Part shown: one piece after another, positions 8,288-17,869 of the stretch | Numbering within the stretch: the first letter of the stretch is position 1 | Layout of the letters: each line of letters starts with the position of its first letter | NCBI RefSeq assembly: GCF_020985305.1 | Contig: NZ_CP087588.1 | Location: 620,001-684,000, forward strand | Source of the DNA: Croceicoccus sp. Ery15 | GTDB taxonomy: Bacteria; Pseudomonadota; Alphaproteobacteria; Sphingomonadales; Sphingomonadaceae | Direction of reading: 5' to 3' | DNA: 64,000 nt | Position numbers and translations under genes: made by a program | Notes under the pieces: model-generated | What the model saw: the letters and a program-made list of their open reading frames with translations, nothing else | Told to the model about the DNA's origin: nothing | The model's database searches: none

Positions 8288-9298
8288 GTGACTGCGACCG
8301 TCCATACCCTCCCGCGCAGCGATGCCTCGCTTGGCCCGATCCTTGCCCTGACGGCGGACGGGATGAACCATGTCAATGCGATCATCCTCGATCGCATGCA
8401 GTCGAAAATCCCGCTTATTCCGGCGCTTGCGGGCCATCTGATCGCGGGCGGCGGCAAACGCATGCGCCCGATGCTGACGCTGGCCAGCGCGGCGCTGCTG
8501 GAATATGAAGGCACCCGCCATTACAAGCTGGCCGCAGTGGTCGAATTCATTCACACCGCCACGCTGCTGCATGACGATGTGGTCGACGGGTCCGACATGC
8601 GCCGCGGCAAGCAGGCGGCCAATGTCGTCTTCGGCAATCCCGCCGCCGTGCTGGTCGGCGATTTCCTGTTCTCGCGCAGTTTCGAACTGATGACCGAGGA
8701 TGGCAGCCTGCGCGTGCTGAAAATCCTGTCGAACGCCAGCGCCATCATCGCCGAGGGCGAGGTCGACCAGCTGACCGCGCAGCGCCAGCTGGAGACGAGC
8801 GAGGAGCGCTATCTCCAGATCGTCGGCGCGAAAACCGCCGCCCTGTTCGCCGCTGCCTGCCGCATTGCCGCCGTGGTGGCCGAACGCGACGCGAAAACCG
8901 AACAGGCGCTGGACGATTACGGCCGCAATCTGGGCATCGCGTTCCAGCTGGTCGACGATGCCATCGATTACGATTCCGAAGTCGCGGAAAGCGGCAAGGA
9001 CAAGGGCGACGATTTCCGCGACGGCAAGATGACGCTGCCCGTGATCCTCGCCTATGCGCGCGGTTCGGACGAGGAACGCGCCTTCTGGCGCGAGGCGATG
9101 ACCGGCAAGCGCACGTCGGACGACGATCTGGCGCATGCCATCTCGCTGATCGCAAGGCATGACGCGGTGGCCGACACGCGCGAACGGGCGAAATATTTCG
9201 CCAATCGCGCCATCGACGCGATCTCGGGCTTTCCCGCCAATCCCGCCCGCGCGGCGATGATAGAGGCGGTGCAGTTCGCGGTAGCGCGCCGCTTCTGA
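8288..9298 (+). CDS. Long-chain polyprenyl diphosphate synthase
   Basis: Trans-prenyltransferase of 336 residues, likely the octa- to decaprenyl synthase that makes the ubiquinone side chain. It shows both aspartate-rich motifs: LLHDDVVDGSDMRRG (first DDxxD) and FQLVDDAIDYDS (second DDxxD), plus GGGKRMRPML for isopentenyl diphosphate binding and GDFLFSRSFELM. The start is GTG at 8288, the only in-frame start giving the normal N-terminus. Small residues before the first DDxxD fit a long-chain product, but chain length cannot be fixed from sequence. Gene symbol withheld (ispB-like). Confidence 0.92.
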   Translation: MTATVHTLPRSDASLGPILALTADGMNHVNAIILDRMQSKIPLIPALAGHLIAGGGKRMRPMLTLASAALLEYEGTRHYKLAAVVEFIHTATLLHDDVVDGSDMRRGKQAANVVFGNPAAVLVGDFLFSRSFELMTEDGSLRVLKILSNASAIIAEGEVDQLTAQRQLETSEERYLQIVGAKTAALFAAACRIAAVVAERDAKTEQALDDYGRNLGIAFQLVDDAIDYDSEVAESGKDKGDDFRDGKMTLPVILAYARGSDEERAFWREAMTGKRTSDDDLAHAISLIARHDAVADTRERAKYFANRAIDAISGFPANPARAAMIEAVQFAVARRF

Positions 9299-9317
9299 TC
9301 CTTTTAGGCGGCTTGGG

Positions 9318-11780
9318 ATGAGCGTGCCGCCCGAAACCCTACCCGTTCAGGCCATCCTGCCCGACCTGCTGGCCGCCCTGCGCGCCGGACCCAATGCCGT
9401 GCTGGTCGCGCCGCCCGGCGCGGGCAAGACCACGGCGGTGCCGCCCGCGCTGATCGGTGAGGGCTGGTGTTCGGGACAGATCTGGCTTCTGTCCCCGCGC
9501 CGCGTTGCCGCGCGCGCCGCGGCGGAACGCATGGCGCATATGCTGGGCGAGAAAGCGGGCGAGACCATCGGCTATCGCACCCGCATGGACAGCAAGGTCG
9601 GCGCAAAGACCCGCGTTGTCGTCATGACAGAGGCGATTTTCGTCAATGCCATCGCTGCCGATCCCGACCTGCCGGACGTTTCCGCCGTGCTGTTCGACGA
9701 GGCGCATGAACGCCATCTCGACAGCGATCTGGGCCTTGCGCTGGCATTGCAGACGCAGGACGTGCTGCGCGCCGATCTGCGCATTCTGGTGATGAGCGCC
9801 ACTATCGACGGCGCGCGTTTCGCACGGCTGATGGGCCCCGACACGCCGGTGCTGGAAAGCGCGGGGAAGGCATGGCCGCTCGAACATCGCTGGCTGGGCA
9901 GCGATCCCGCGCGCCGCGCCGACGAGCGCATGGTCAGCGCGGTGCTGACCGCGTGGCGCGAGACGGATGGCGACATCCTCGCCTTCCTGCCCGGTGTGGG
10001 AGAGATCGAACGCGTGCGCGAAATTCTGGCCGAACGGCTGAAGGATACGCCCGTCCTGCCGCTTCACGGTCAATGCGAACCCGCCGCCCAGCGCGAGGCG
10101 ATCCGCCGCGACGCGCAGGGCCGCCGCCGTATCGTGCTGGCGACCGCCATCGCCGAAACCTCGCTCACGCTGGACGGCGTATCGGTCGTGGTCGATTCGG
10201 GCCTGTCGCGCCATGCGGAATTCGATGTGGCGGCAGGGACCAGCCATCTCGTCACCCGCCAGTCCAGCCGCGCCGCATCGGACCAGCGCGCGGGCCGCGC
10301 CGCGCGGCAGCAGGCGGGCATTGCCTATCGCTTGTGGGAGGAAGCCGCGCATCAGGGCCGCCCTGCCTATGACCCGCCCGAAATCACCACGGCCGATCTC
10401 GCCCCGCTGGTGCTTACGCTGGCGCGGATCGGAGAGAACGACCCCGCCGCCCTGCGCTGGCTGGACGAGCCGCCTGCCGCCTCGATCTCCGGCGCGCGCG
10501 AAAGGCTGCGCGCCATGGGCGTGCTGGATGCCGACAATCGCGTCACACCGTTCGGGGAAGCGCTGGCGAAACTGCCGATGGACCCTGTGCATGGCGCCAT
10601 CGTCCTCCATGGCGCCCGCGCGGGCGAGGCGCTGCCTGCCGCAAAACTGGCGCTGCTGTTACAGGAACGCGCGCTTGGCGGCAGGGGCGATGATCTGCAC
10701 CAGCGCCTGATCCGCTGGGACGGGCAATCGGGCGGAAAGGCGGAACAGGCGCGAAGGCTGGCCGCAGGCTGGGCCAAGCGGGCCGAAGGCGTGATCGCCG
10801 CAGATCCGGACGCCCCCAATGGCCATCCCGGCATCCATCTGGCCATGGCGATGACGGGCCATGTCGCCAAACGCCGCGATTCCACGGGCGAACACTGGAT
10901 CAGCGTCGGCGGGCGGGGCTTTATCCTCGACCCCGCATCGCCGCTGGCGCGCAGCGAATGGCTGGCCATCGGCAACGCGCAGGGACAGGCCAAGGGGGCG
11001 CGGATCACGGCGGCTTGGCCGCTGGAGGCCGCCGATGTCGAACGGGCACTGGGCGATCTGGCCGAAACGCGGCATCTGCTGCGCTGGAATGCGGGCGAAC
11101 AGCGGGTAGAGGCGCGGCAGGAAAAGCGGCTGGGTGCGATCACGCTGTCGACCGGCCCCGACCCCGATCCCGATGGCGCGGCGATTGTGGACATGCTTGT
11201 GGACAGGCTGTTGGCCGATCCGGCAAAACATCTGCCGCCCGCCTTGCTTGCCCGCGCGCGCCATGCGGGGATCGATGCGCTGTCCCCTGATGCGCTGGCG
11301 CAAAATGCGGACATTTGGCTGCGGCCTCTGCTGACGGGCAGGCGCGATCTGAAACTGGCGAAGGGCGCCTTGACCGAGGGGCTGTTGAACCTGCTCGACT
11401 GGGATGACAGGCAAAAGCTGGACCGGCTGGCCCCGCGCGAATTTACCAGCGCGGCGGGCACGCATCACGCCATCGATTACGAATCGGATGGCGCGCCGCA
11501 AGTGGACGTGCGCGTGCAGGCCCTGTTCGGGATGGACCGGCATCCGGTGATCGGGCCCCATGGGCAGGAAACGCCCTTGCTGTTGCACCTGACCAGCCCC
11601 GCGGGCCGCCCGATTCAGGCAACGCGCGACCTGCCCGGTTTCTGGCGCGGCAGCTGGGCCGACGTGGCCAAGGATATGAAGGGCCGCTATCCCAAACACC
11701 GCTGGCCCGAACGGCCGTGGGAAGAAGCCGCCAGCCTGAAAACAAAAAACGCCTTCGCGCGCGGCAGCGGGAAGGGCTGA
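9318..11780 (+). CDS. hrpB: ATP-dependent helicase HrpB
   Basis: DEAH-box helicase of 820 residues, the usual size for HrpB. Motifs in order: Walker A in APPGAGKTTAVP (about residue 35), the DEAHERH box (about 127), SATIDGARF (motif III), LATAIAETSLTLDGV and SDQRAGRAARQQAG (motifs V and VI), then the ratchet and HrpB-specific C-terminal domain ending with the WAxVxKDMKGRYPKHxWPE type segment, here WADVAKDMKGRYPKHRW. The biological role of bacterial HrpB is not firmly established. It lies 19 bp after the polyprenyl synthase and is probably read through from it. Confidence 0.96.
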   Translation: MSVPPETLPVQAILPDLLAALRAGPNAVLVAPPGAGKTTAVPPALIGEGWCSGQIWLLSPRRVAARAAAERMAHMLGEKAGETIGYRTRMDSKVGAKTRVVVMTEAIFVNAIAADPDLPDVSAVLFDEAHERHLDSDLGLALALQTQDVLRADLRILVMSATIDGARFARLMGPDTPVLESAGKAWPLEHRWLGSDPARRADERMVSAVLTAWRETDGDILAFLPGVGEIERVREILAERLKDTPVLPLHGQCEPAAQREAIRRDAQGRRRIVLATAIAETSLTLDGVSVVVDSGLSRHAEFDVAAGTSHLVTRQSSRAASDQRAGRAARQQAGIAYRLWEEAAHQGRPAYDPPEITTADLAPLVLTLARIGENDPAALRWLDEPPAASISGARERLRAMGVLDADNRVTPFGEALAKLPMDPVHGAIVLHGARAGEALPAAKLALLLQERALGGRGDDLHQRLIRWDGQSGGKAEQARRLAAGWAKRAEGVIAADPDAPNGHPGIHLAMAMTGHVAKRRDSTGEHWISVGGRGFILDPASPLARSEWLAIGNAQGQAKGARITAAWPLEAADVERALGDLAETRHLLRWNAGEQRVEARQEKRLGAITLSTGPDPDPDGAAIVDMLVDRLLADPAKHLPPALLARARHAGIDALSPDALAQNADIWLRPLLTGRRDLKLAKGALTEGLLNLLDWDDRQKLDRLAPREFTSAAGTHHAIDYESDGAPQVDVRVQALFGMDRHPVIGPHGQETPLLLHLTSPAGRPIQATRDLPGFWRGSWADVAKDMKGRYPKHRWPERPWEEAASLKTKNAFARGSGKG

Positions 11781-11922
11781 GAGCGGTCTTGAGAATCCCG
11801 CCAAGTTGGATTATCCGGCCCGCGAAGCGAGAGCCGCAAGGCCAACCGGCCGCCCGAGCTTTATGCGAGGTAGCCAAGCGGGCCGAACGGCCCGCGCCCG
11901 GCGTTTGAGGGACCAACGAACC

Positions 11923-12201
11923 ATGCCAGCACGTATCTATCAGCGCCCCAAGAACGCGATGCAGTCGGGCAAGGCCCGCACATCCGACTGGGTGCTCGAT
12001 TTCGTGCCCGCCGAAGCGAAAAAGCCCGATCCGCTGATGGGCTGGGCCGGTTCGGGCGATACGCAGCAGCAAGTCACGCTGTCGTTCCCCGACATGGATG
12101 CGGCGGCGGCCTATGCGGCGAAGTACGGGATCGAGGCAACGGTGATCGCCACCCCGCCCAAGACGCTGAAAATTCAGGCCTACGCCGACAACTTCAAGTA
12201 A
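11923..12201 (+). CDS. NADH dehydrogenase complex I accessory subunit, NDUFS4-like
   Basis: 92-residue homologue of the mitochondrial 18-kDa (NDUFS4) subunit that alphaproteobacterial complex I also carries. The family pattern is clear: ARIYQRPKNAMQSGKART, then W.L.F......DPLMGWAGSGDTQQQV (the hallmark MGW.GS.D motif), then an AAAYAAKYGI helix. The ATG at 11923 gives the family start MPARIYQRPK; a longer frame from 11806 crosses a GC-rich spacer with no family resemblance. Cytoplasmic, docked on the peripheral arm by homology. Confidence 0.92.
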   Translation: MPARIYQRPKNAMQSGKARTSDWVLDFVPAEAKKPDPLMGWAGSGDTQQQVTLSFPDMDAAAAYAAKYGIEATVIATPPKTLKIQAYADNFK

Positions 12202-12223
12202 AATTGCCGGCGTTTCCGGCCCC

Positions 12224-12895
12224 TCAGTCGCCCGAAGCGTCCAGATAGACCATTTCGCCGCGCCATTGCAGGCGGCCTTCGTCGAATGCCTTGCGGCAAT
12301 CGCTGGCGTCATGGCCGACATCGTCGCCCAGCAGCGGCGTATCGGTCATGCCGATACCTGAAAAGCGCAGATCGTCGCACTCGCCATCCTTGGCGAAATC
12401 GCCCTTGTCGTCACCGAAATCGATGCCGCCGGTCTTCACGAACAGCGGGTTCACCTGCAGCTTGCCGCGCATGAAGGCGCTGCGGCAGTCGGTCGCGTCA
12501 TTGCCAAGGTCTTCGGTCAACAGCGGCGTATCGGTCATGGCTTCACCCACAAAGCGCATGTCGTCGCATTCGCCGTCATTGGCATAATCGCCATTATCGC
12601 CGCCCCATTCGATCTGGCCGACGGCGCGGTAACCGGAATTATAGCTCAGCTCGCCGCGGAAAAACGCATTGCGGCAATCGGTGGCGTCATGGCCGATATC
12701 CTCTTCCAGCAGCGGCGTATCGGTCATGCCTGGGCCGGAAAAGCGCATATCGTCGCATTCGCCGTCATTGGTGTAATCGCCCGCATCATCCCCGAAATCG
12801 AGGGTCTGCGGCTGCGCCAGCACGACCGTTGGCATGGTCGCGACGGGCAGGGCACTGGCAGCGAGGATCAGCGAAAGACGGGTAAGGCGTGACAA
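12224..12895 (-). CDS. Secreted acidic protein with three exact-period 63-residue repeats
   Basis: 223-residue exported protein with a signal peptide (MSRLTRLSLILAASALPVAT, cleavage near VLA-QPQ at 27). The rest is three tandem copies of one unit: cysteines at 47/110/173 and 74/137/200 recur at exactly 63 residues. Each unit has G(D/N).GD(Y/F)..DGECDD(M/L)RF, then MTDTPLL, then G.DA(T/S)DCR.AF. The two cysteines and many aspartates per unit suggest a disulphide-closed, metal- or calcium-binding module, which is inference. The start is a TTG at 12895: GGAG lies 8 nt upstream, whereas the nearby ATG is out of frame and only one base from that GGAG. No named family recalled. Confidence 0.82.
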   Translation of the reverse strand: MSRLTRLSLILAASALPVATMPTVVLAQPQTLDFGDDAGDYTNDGECDDMRFSGPGMTDTPLLEEDIGHDATDCRNAFFRGELSYNSGYRAVGQIEWGGDNGDYANDGECDDMRFVGEAMTDTPLLTEDLGNDATDCRSAFMRGKLQVNPLFVKTGGIDFGDDKGDFAKDGECDDLRFSGIGMTDTPLLGDDVGHDASDCRKAFDEGRLQWRGEMVYLDASGD

Positions 12896-13036
12896 ATTGC
12901 ATGCTCCGGTTCGGGATTGAGTGTCTGCGGCGCTGATAAAGCATAATTATTGCCATTGTGTATGCGCGGCCATGCATTTCTTGCCCGTGCAGCGGGGCCC
13001 TTGCTTTCCGCGCCGCGCGCCGCCATATGGCCCACC

Positions 13037-13124
13037 GGGAGTCGGGCGGACGTTCGCGTTCGCCAACCTGGTCAGGTCCGGAAGGAAGCAGCCACAACGG
13101 ATTGCTGCGGGTCGCTCGGCTCCT
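13037..13124 (+). ncRNA. ffs: Signal recognition particle RNA, small bacterial type
   Basis: The universally conserved apical core of SRP RNA is present at about 13070-13100 (CCTGGTCAGGTCCGGAAGG followed by AAGCAGCCACAACGG). The terminal helix can be drawn: 13038-13048 pairs with 13113-13123 over 11 positions, two of them G-U. Length is about 88-95 nt, as in other alphaproteobacteria. End points are set by the helix and may be off by a few bases. It is 38 bp upstream of the flavoprotein gene. Confidence 0.9.
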
Positions 13125-13161
13125 ATTTCACACCCATTCAGTCGGCAGGGACGAACACGCC

Positions 13162-14338
13162 ATGACCGACCATTATGACGCGATCATCCTTGGCGCTGGC
13201 GCGGCGGGCATGATGTGCGCCCTGCGCGCGGGGCAACGCGGTCGCCGCGTGCTGCTGATCGAAAGGCTGGCAAGACCGGGCGCCAAGATCCTGATTTCGG
13301 GCGGCGGACGGTGCAATTTCACCAATATCCACACCGCGCCCGACCGCTTCATCTCGGCCAATCCGCATTTCGTGAAATCCGCGCTCAGCCGCTATACGCC
13401 GCGCGATTTCCTCTCACTGGTCGAGGGGGCATGGCATCGCATGGCACGAAAAGACGCTGGGCCAGCTGTTCTGCGACGGTTCGGCGCGGCAGATCGTCGA
13501 TATGCTGGTGGCAGAGGTCGAGCAGGCTGGCGGAACCTTCGCACTGGGACAGGAGATCGCATCGGTCAGCCACGACGGCGAGAATTTCACCGTCGCAACG
13601 CAGGACGGAGCCTTCACCGCACCCAGACTGGTCATCGCCACGGGCGGGCCGTCGATCCCCAAGATGGGCGCGACCGGCTTTGCCTATGACCTTGCCCGCC
13701 AGTTCGGATTGAAGGTCGTCGAACCGCGCCCCGCGCTCGTGCCGCTGACGCTGAAGGGCGAGGATCTGCTGTTCCGCGAACTCTCGGGCGTCTCCAGCGA
13801 CGTGATCGCCAGCGCGGGCAAGGCCAAATTCCGGGAGGCGGCCTTGTTTACCCATCGCGGCCTGTCCGGCCCGGCGATCCTGCAGATATCCAGCTTTTGG
13901 CGCCCCGGCGACAGCATCGCCATCGATTTCTTCCCCGACCGTCCCGCCGACTGGCTGCTGACCGCCAAGCGCGAGGAGCCGCGCCGCGCCATCCGCAACC
14001 TGCTGGGCGAAGGGCTGCCCGAACGGCTGGCCGCCGTGCTGGCGGAAAAGCTGGCGCTTGACGGTCCGCTTCAGGAAATCGCGGACAAACGGCTGCGCGC
14101 CGCGCAGGAACGCCTGTCCCGCTGGGCCTTTACCCCCAACGGCAGCGAGGGTTTCGCCAAGGCCGAAGTCACGGTTGGCGGCATTGCGACGGCGGAACTC
14201 TCCTCGCAAACCATGGAATCGAAAAAGCGCCCCGGCCTGTACGCGATTGGCGAGGCGGTCGACGTGACCGGCTGGCTGGGCGGCTATAACTTTCAATGGG
14301 CGTGGGCATCGGGCCATGCCTGCGGTCTGGCGCTCTGA
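13162..14338 (+). pseudogene. NAD(P)/FAD-dependent oxidoreductase (HI0933/YhiN family), frameshifted
   Basis: Flavoprotein of the HI0933 / aminoacetone-oxidase-like family, about 391 residues if repaired. The first frame gives DAIILGAGAAGMMCALRAG (FAD-binding Rossmann motif), GAKILISGGGRCNFTN and FLSLVEG. The frame then breaks, and the following frame continues GIAWHEKTLGQLFCDGSARQ through IATGGPSIPKMGATGF, LFTHRGLSGPAILQIS and the C-terminal GLYAIGEAVDVTGWLGGYN. Deleting one G from the five-G run at 13425-13429 joins the two frames seamlessly. Both halves keep full family conservation, so either the break is very recent or it is a one-base sequencing error. Start ATG at 13162. Confidence 0.85.
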
Positions 14339-14437
14339 CCCGATCGTTACACTTGCAACCATCGCCGCTTTCCGCTTTGGCTTGCGCGACGCGAGGCGCT
14401 AGATAATCGCCCGCCGCATCGATGGGAGAAAGCACGC

Positions 14438-15652
14438 ATGTCCGACGTCCACGCCAAGGGTAAGGGGCCTTCGCTGTCCGCATTCGACTGGGCGGACCCG
14501 TTCCTGCTGGAGGAGCAGCTGAGCGAGGACGAGCGCATGTTGCGCGATGCGGCGCGCGACTTTGCGCAGGGCAGGCTTCAGCCGCGCGTGATCGATGCGT
14601 TCCAGAACGAACATACCGATCCCGACATCTTCCGCGAAATGGGCGCGGCGGGCCTGCTGGGCGCGACCATTCCCGAAGAGCTGGGCGGCCTGAATGCCAA
14701 TTACGTCACCTATGGCCTGATCGCGCGCGAGGTGGAGCGCGTCGATTCCGGCTATCGCTCGATGATGAGCGTGCAGTCCAGCCTCGTCATGTATCCGATC
14801 CATGCCTATGGCTCTCCGCAGCAGCATGCGAAATACCTCCCCGGTCTAGCGAGCGGGGAGCTGATCGGCTGCTTCGGCCTGACCGAACCCGATGCGGGCT
14901 CCGACCCCGCGGGCATGCGCACCACTGCGCGCAAGGTCGATGGCGGCTATGTCCTGAATGGCACCAAGACATGGATCACCAATGCGCCCATCGCCGATGT
15001 CTTCGTCGTCTGGGCCAAATCCGAAGCGCATGGCGGCAAGATTCGCGGCTTTGTGCTGGAAAAGGGCATGAAAGGCCTGTCGGCCCCGAAGATCGAGGGT
15101 AAATTGTCGCTGCGCGCATCGGTCACCGGCCAGATCGCGATGGACGATGTGGAAGTGCCTGAAGATGCGCTGCTCCCCAATGTCGAGGGCCTGAAAGGTC
15201 CGTTCGGCTGTCTGAACCGCGCGCGTTACGGTATTTCGTGGGGCGCCTTGGGCGCGGCGGAATTTTGCTGGCACGCGGCGCGCGACTATGGCCTTGAACG
15301 CAAGCAGTTCGGCAAGCCGCTCGCCGCCACGCAATTGTTCCAGCTGAAGCTCGCCAATATGCAGACCGAGATTGCGCTGGGCCTGCAAGCCGCGCTGCGC
15401 GTGGGAAGGCTGATGGACGAGGGCAAGGCCGCGCCCGAGATGATTTCGATTACCAAGCGCAACAATTGCGGCAAGGCGCTGGATATCGCCCGCACCGCGC
15501 GCGACATGCACGGCGGCAACGGGATTTCGGGCGAATATCAGGTGATCCGCCATATGGTGAACCTTGAAACGGTGAACACCTATGAGGGGACGCATGATGT
15601 CCACGCGCTGATACTGGGCCGCGCGCAAACGGGCTTGCAGGCGTTTTTCTGA
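14438..15652 (+). CDS. Glutaryl-CoA dehydrogenase-like acyl-CoA dehydrogenase
   Basis: 404-residue FAD enzyme of the acyl-CoA dehydrogenase superfamily, closest by motif to glutaryl-CoA dehydrogenase (glutaryl-CoA to crotonyl-CoA plus CO2). Visible: [17 protein letters not shown], with the arginine that holds the distal carboxylate in the family; [53 protein letters not shown]; and the catalytic glutamate in [17 protein letters not shown]. First gene of a three-gene run with the fused E1 and the acyltransferase. The usual lysine or tryptophan degradation genes are absent, so the physiological substrate is open. Confidence 0.85.
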   Translation: MSDVHAKGKGPSLSAFDWADPFLLEEQLSEDERMLRDAARDFAQGRLQPRVIDAFQNEHTDPDIFREMGAAGLLGATIPEELGGLNANYVTYGLIAREVERVDSGYRSMMSVQSSLVMYPIHAYGSPQQHAKYLPGLASGELIGCFGLTEPDAGSDPAGMRTTARKVDGGYVLNGTKTWITNAPIADVFVVWAKSEAHGGKIRGFVLEKGMKGLSAPKIEGKLSLRASVTGQIAMDDVEVPEDALLPNVEGLKGPFGCLNRARYGISWGALGAAEFCWHAARDYGLERKQFGKPLAATQLFQLKLANMQTEIALGLQAALRVGRLMDEGKAAPEMISITKRNNCGKALDIARTARDMHGGNGISGEYQVIRHMVNLETVNTYEGTHDVHALILGRAQTGLQAFF

Positions 15653-15664
15653 GGGGGCTGACCG

Positions 15665-17869
15665 GTGGCCAGCAATCCGGCAGACCGCGTCGCCATCGTC
15701 CACGACAATTTCCTGCGGCGCGTCGCGGCGGGCGATTTCCCGCAAGGCGCGCCGCCCGCCGGTCCGCTGGACGATATCACCGCCGTTTCGATATTCCGCA
15801 GCGCCTGCCTGACGCGCGCGCTGGACCGTGAAAGCCGCAGGATGCAGGCGGCGGGGCAGGGCTATTACACCATCGGCCCGTCGGGGCATGAAGGGCTGGC
15901 CGCGCTGGCCGCCGCGCTGGACCCTGCCGACACGGCCTTCCTGCATTATCGCGACGCAGCGTTCCAGATCCAGCGGGCGGAGCAAGTCGGCGGCACCACC
16001 ATCGCGTGGGACATGCTGCTCTCTTACGCGTGCTCTGCCGAAGACCCGATTTCTGGCGGGCGGCACAAGGTGCTGGGATCGAAAGCGCTGAACATTCCGC
16101 CGCAGACATCGACCATCGCCAGCCATCTGCCCAAGGCGGTCGGCGCGGCCTATTCGCTGGGCCTTGCCCGCCGCCGTCCGCCCGAATTCCGCGCCATGGC
16201 GGACCATTCGATCGCGGTGTGTTCGTTCGGGGACGCGTCGGTCAACCATTCCACCGCGCAAGGGGCGTTCAACACGGCGGGGTGGACCAGCTTCCAGTCG
16301 ATCCCGCTGCCGCTGCTGTTCGTGTGCGAGGATAATGGCATCGGCATTTCGACCAAGAGCCCGCGCGGCTGGGTGCGCGCCAATTTCGAAAACCGCCCCG
16401 GTATCCGTTATTTCGCCTGCGACGGGCTGGACATGTTCGAAACCTATCGTGTGGCGGGCGAGGCCGCCGAATATGTTCGCACGCGGCGCAAGCCCGCCTT
16501 CCTCCATATGCGCACGATCCGGCTTTACGGCCATGCGGGCGCCGATATGGCGATGGCCTATCTCTCGCGCGAAGAGGTGGAGGCCGAGGAAGCCAGTGAC
16601 CCGCTGCTCCACATGGTCCGCCAGCTGGCCGAGGCGGAGATCATGGAGCCTGCCGAAGCGCTGGCGGTCTATAGCGAAACCGCCGCGCGCGTCGCCCGCA
16701 TCGCCGCGCAAGTGGTACAACGGCCAAGGCTGCAAGACGCGGATCAGGTGATGCAAAGCCTGATCCCGCCCAAACGCGATTGCGCCCCGCTGCCCGCGCC
16801 CGATCCGGCCCTGCGCGACGGCGTGTTCGACAGCGACATGGCCGCGATGCAAAAACCGCAGCCGATGGGCAAGATCATCAATCTGGCGCTGGCCGACTTG
16901 ATGCTGTCCCACCCCGATATCGTGATGATGGGAGAGGATATTGCGAGGAAGGGCGGCAATTACGGCATCACGCAGCGCCTGTCGGCCCGTTTCGGCAAGG
17001 ACCGCGTGATCGATACGCTGCTCGACGAACAGGCGATATTGGGCCTTGCCATCGGCATGGCGCAGAACGGGTTTCTGCCCATGCCCGAAATCCAGTTCCT
17101 CGCCTATCTCCACAATGCCGAAGACCAGCTGCGGGGCGAGGCGGCGACATTGCCGTTTTTCTCGGACGGGCAGTTCACCAATCCGATGGTCGTGCGCATT
17201 TCCGGTTTCGGCTATCAGCGCGGGTTCGGCGGGCATTTCCACAACGACAATTCGGTCGCGGTGCTGCGCGATATTCCCGGCCTGATCCTTTGCACCCCGT
17301 CAAACGGGCGCGATGCGGCGCTGATGCTGCGCGAATGCGTGCGGCTGGCACGGGAAGAGCAGCGGCTGGTCGTCTTCCTCGAACCCATTGCGCTTTATGC
17401 GATGCGCGACCTGCACACGGCAGGCGATGGCGGCTGGCTGACGCTTTATCCCGATCCGGCGGAATCCATCTCGCTGGGCGAGGTCGGCGTGCATGGAACA
17501 GGCACCGAGCTTGCCATCGTCACATTCGCCAACGGGGCCTATCTGGCGCGGCAGGCGCTGCCCCTGCTGGCGCAGCGCGGCATCGATGCGCGGGTGATCG
17601 ATATCCGCTGGCTGTCCCCCTTGCCGGCCAGCGCGATTGCGCAGGCGGTCGCAGCCTGCCGCGCTGCACTGATCGTCGACGAAACGCGGCGCACAGGCGG
17701 CGTGGCCGAGGCGCTGATGGCGCTGCTGGACGAGAACGCCGACCTTCCCAAGGCGCGGCTGACGGCAGAGGACAGCTTCATCCCGACCGGCCCCGCCTAT
17801 GCCGCGACCATGCCCTCCCGCGATAGCATCGTCGATGCGGCGGTGGCCTTGGTGGAGGGGCTGCGATGA
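15665..17869 (+). CDS. Thiamine-diphosphate dehydrogenase E1, alpha and beta fused
   Basis: 734-residue 2-oxoacid dehydrogenase E1 in which alpha and beta subunits are one chain. Alpha half (about 1-385): QGYYTIGPSGHEGLAA, HKVLGSKALNIPPQTSTIAS, and the thiamine-diphosphate motif from GDASVNHSTAQGAFN to CEDNGIGIS. Beta half (about 395-734): KIINLALADLM, MMGEDIARKGGNYG, LDEQAILGLAIGMAQNGFLP, and a C-terminal IDIRWLSPLP and VDETRRTGGVAEAL. Closest in style to branched-chain or pyruvate E1; the substrate cannot be fixed. The start is GTG at 15665. No E2 or E3 gene is nearby. The stop overlaps the next gene's ATG. Confidence 0.88.
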   Translation: MASNPADRVAIVHDNFLRRVAAGDFPQGAPPAGPLDDITAVSIFRSACLTRALDRESRRMQAAGQGYYTIGPSGHEGLAALAAALDPADTAFLHYRDAAFQIQRAEQVGGTTIAWDMLLSYACSAEDPISGGRHKVLGSKALNIPPQTSTIASHLPKAVGAAYSLGLARRRPPEFRAMADHSIAVCSFGDASVNHSTAQGAFNTAGWTSFQSIPLPLLFVCEDNGIGISTKSPRGWVRANFENRPGIRYFACDGLDMFETYRVAGEAAEYVRTRRKPAFLHMRTIRLYGHAGADMAMAYLSREEVEAEEASDPLLHMVRQLAEAEIMEPAEALAVYSETAARVARIAAQVVQRPRLQDADQVMQSLIPPKRDCAPLPAPDPALRDGVFDSDMAAMQKPQPMGKIINLALADLMLSHPDIVMMGEDIARKGGNYGITQRLSARFGKDRVIDTLLDEQAILGLAIGMAQNGFLPMPEIQFLAYLHNAEDQLRGEAATLPFFSDGQFTNPMVVRISGFGYQRGFGGHFHNDNSVAVLRDIPGLILCTPSNGRDAALMLRECVRLAREEQRLVVFLEPIALYAMRDLHTAGDGGWLTLYPDPAESISLGEVGVHGTGTELAIVTFANGAYLARQALPLLAQRGIDARVIDIRWLSPLPASAIAQAVAACRAALIVDETRRTGGVAEALMALLDENADLPKARLTAEDSFIPTGPAYAATMPSRDSIVDAAVALVEGLR

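Noticed and set aside
11781..11922. GC-rich spacer after hrpB with an open frame leading into the NDUFS4-like gene
   Set aside because: Reads as low-complexity Arg/Ala sequence with no ribosome-binding site; the family start is clearly at 11923. Its GGCC palindromes do not make a terminator with a T-run.
12224..12895. The repeats as a CRISPR array or DNA satellite
   Set aside because: The repetition is at protein level with a 189-bp period and diverged DNA, inside one coding frame with a signal peptide; no spacers.
14846..17242. A 798-codon minus-strand frame over the dehydrogenase cassette
   Set aside because: Long only because GC-rich codons lack stops on the opposite strand; the plus-strand genes have full motif sets.
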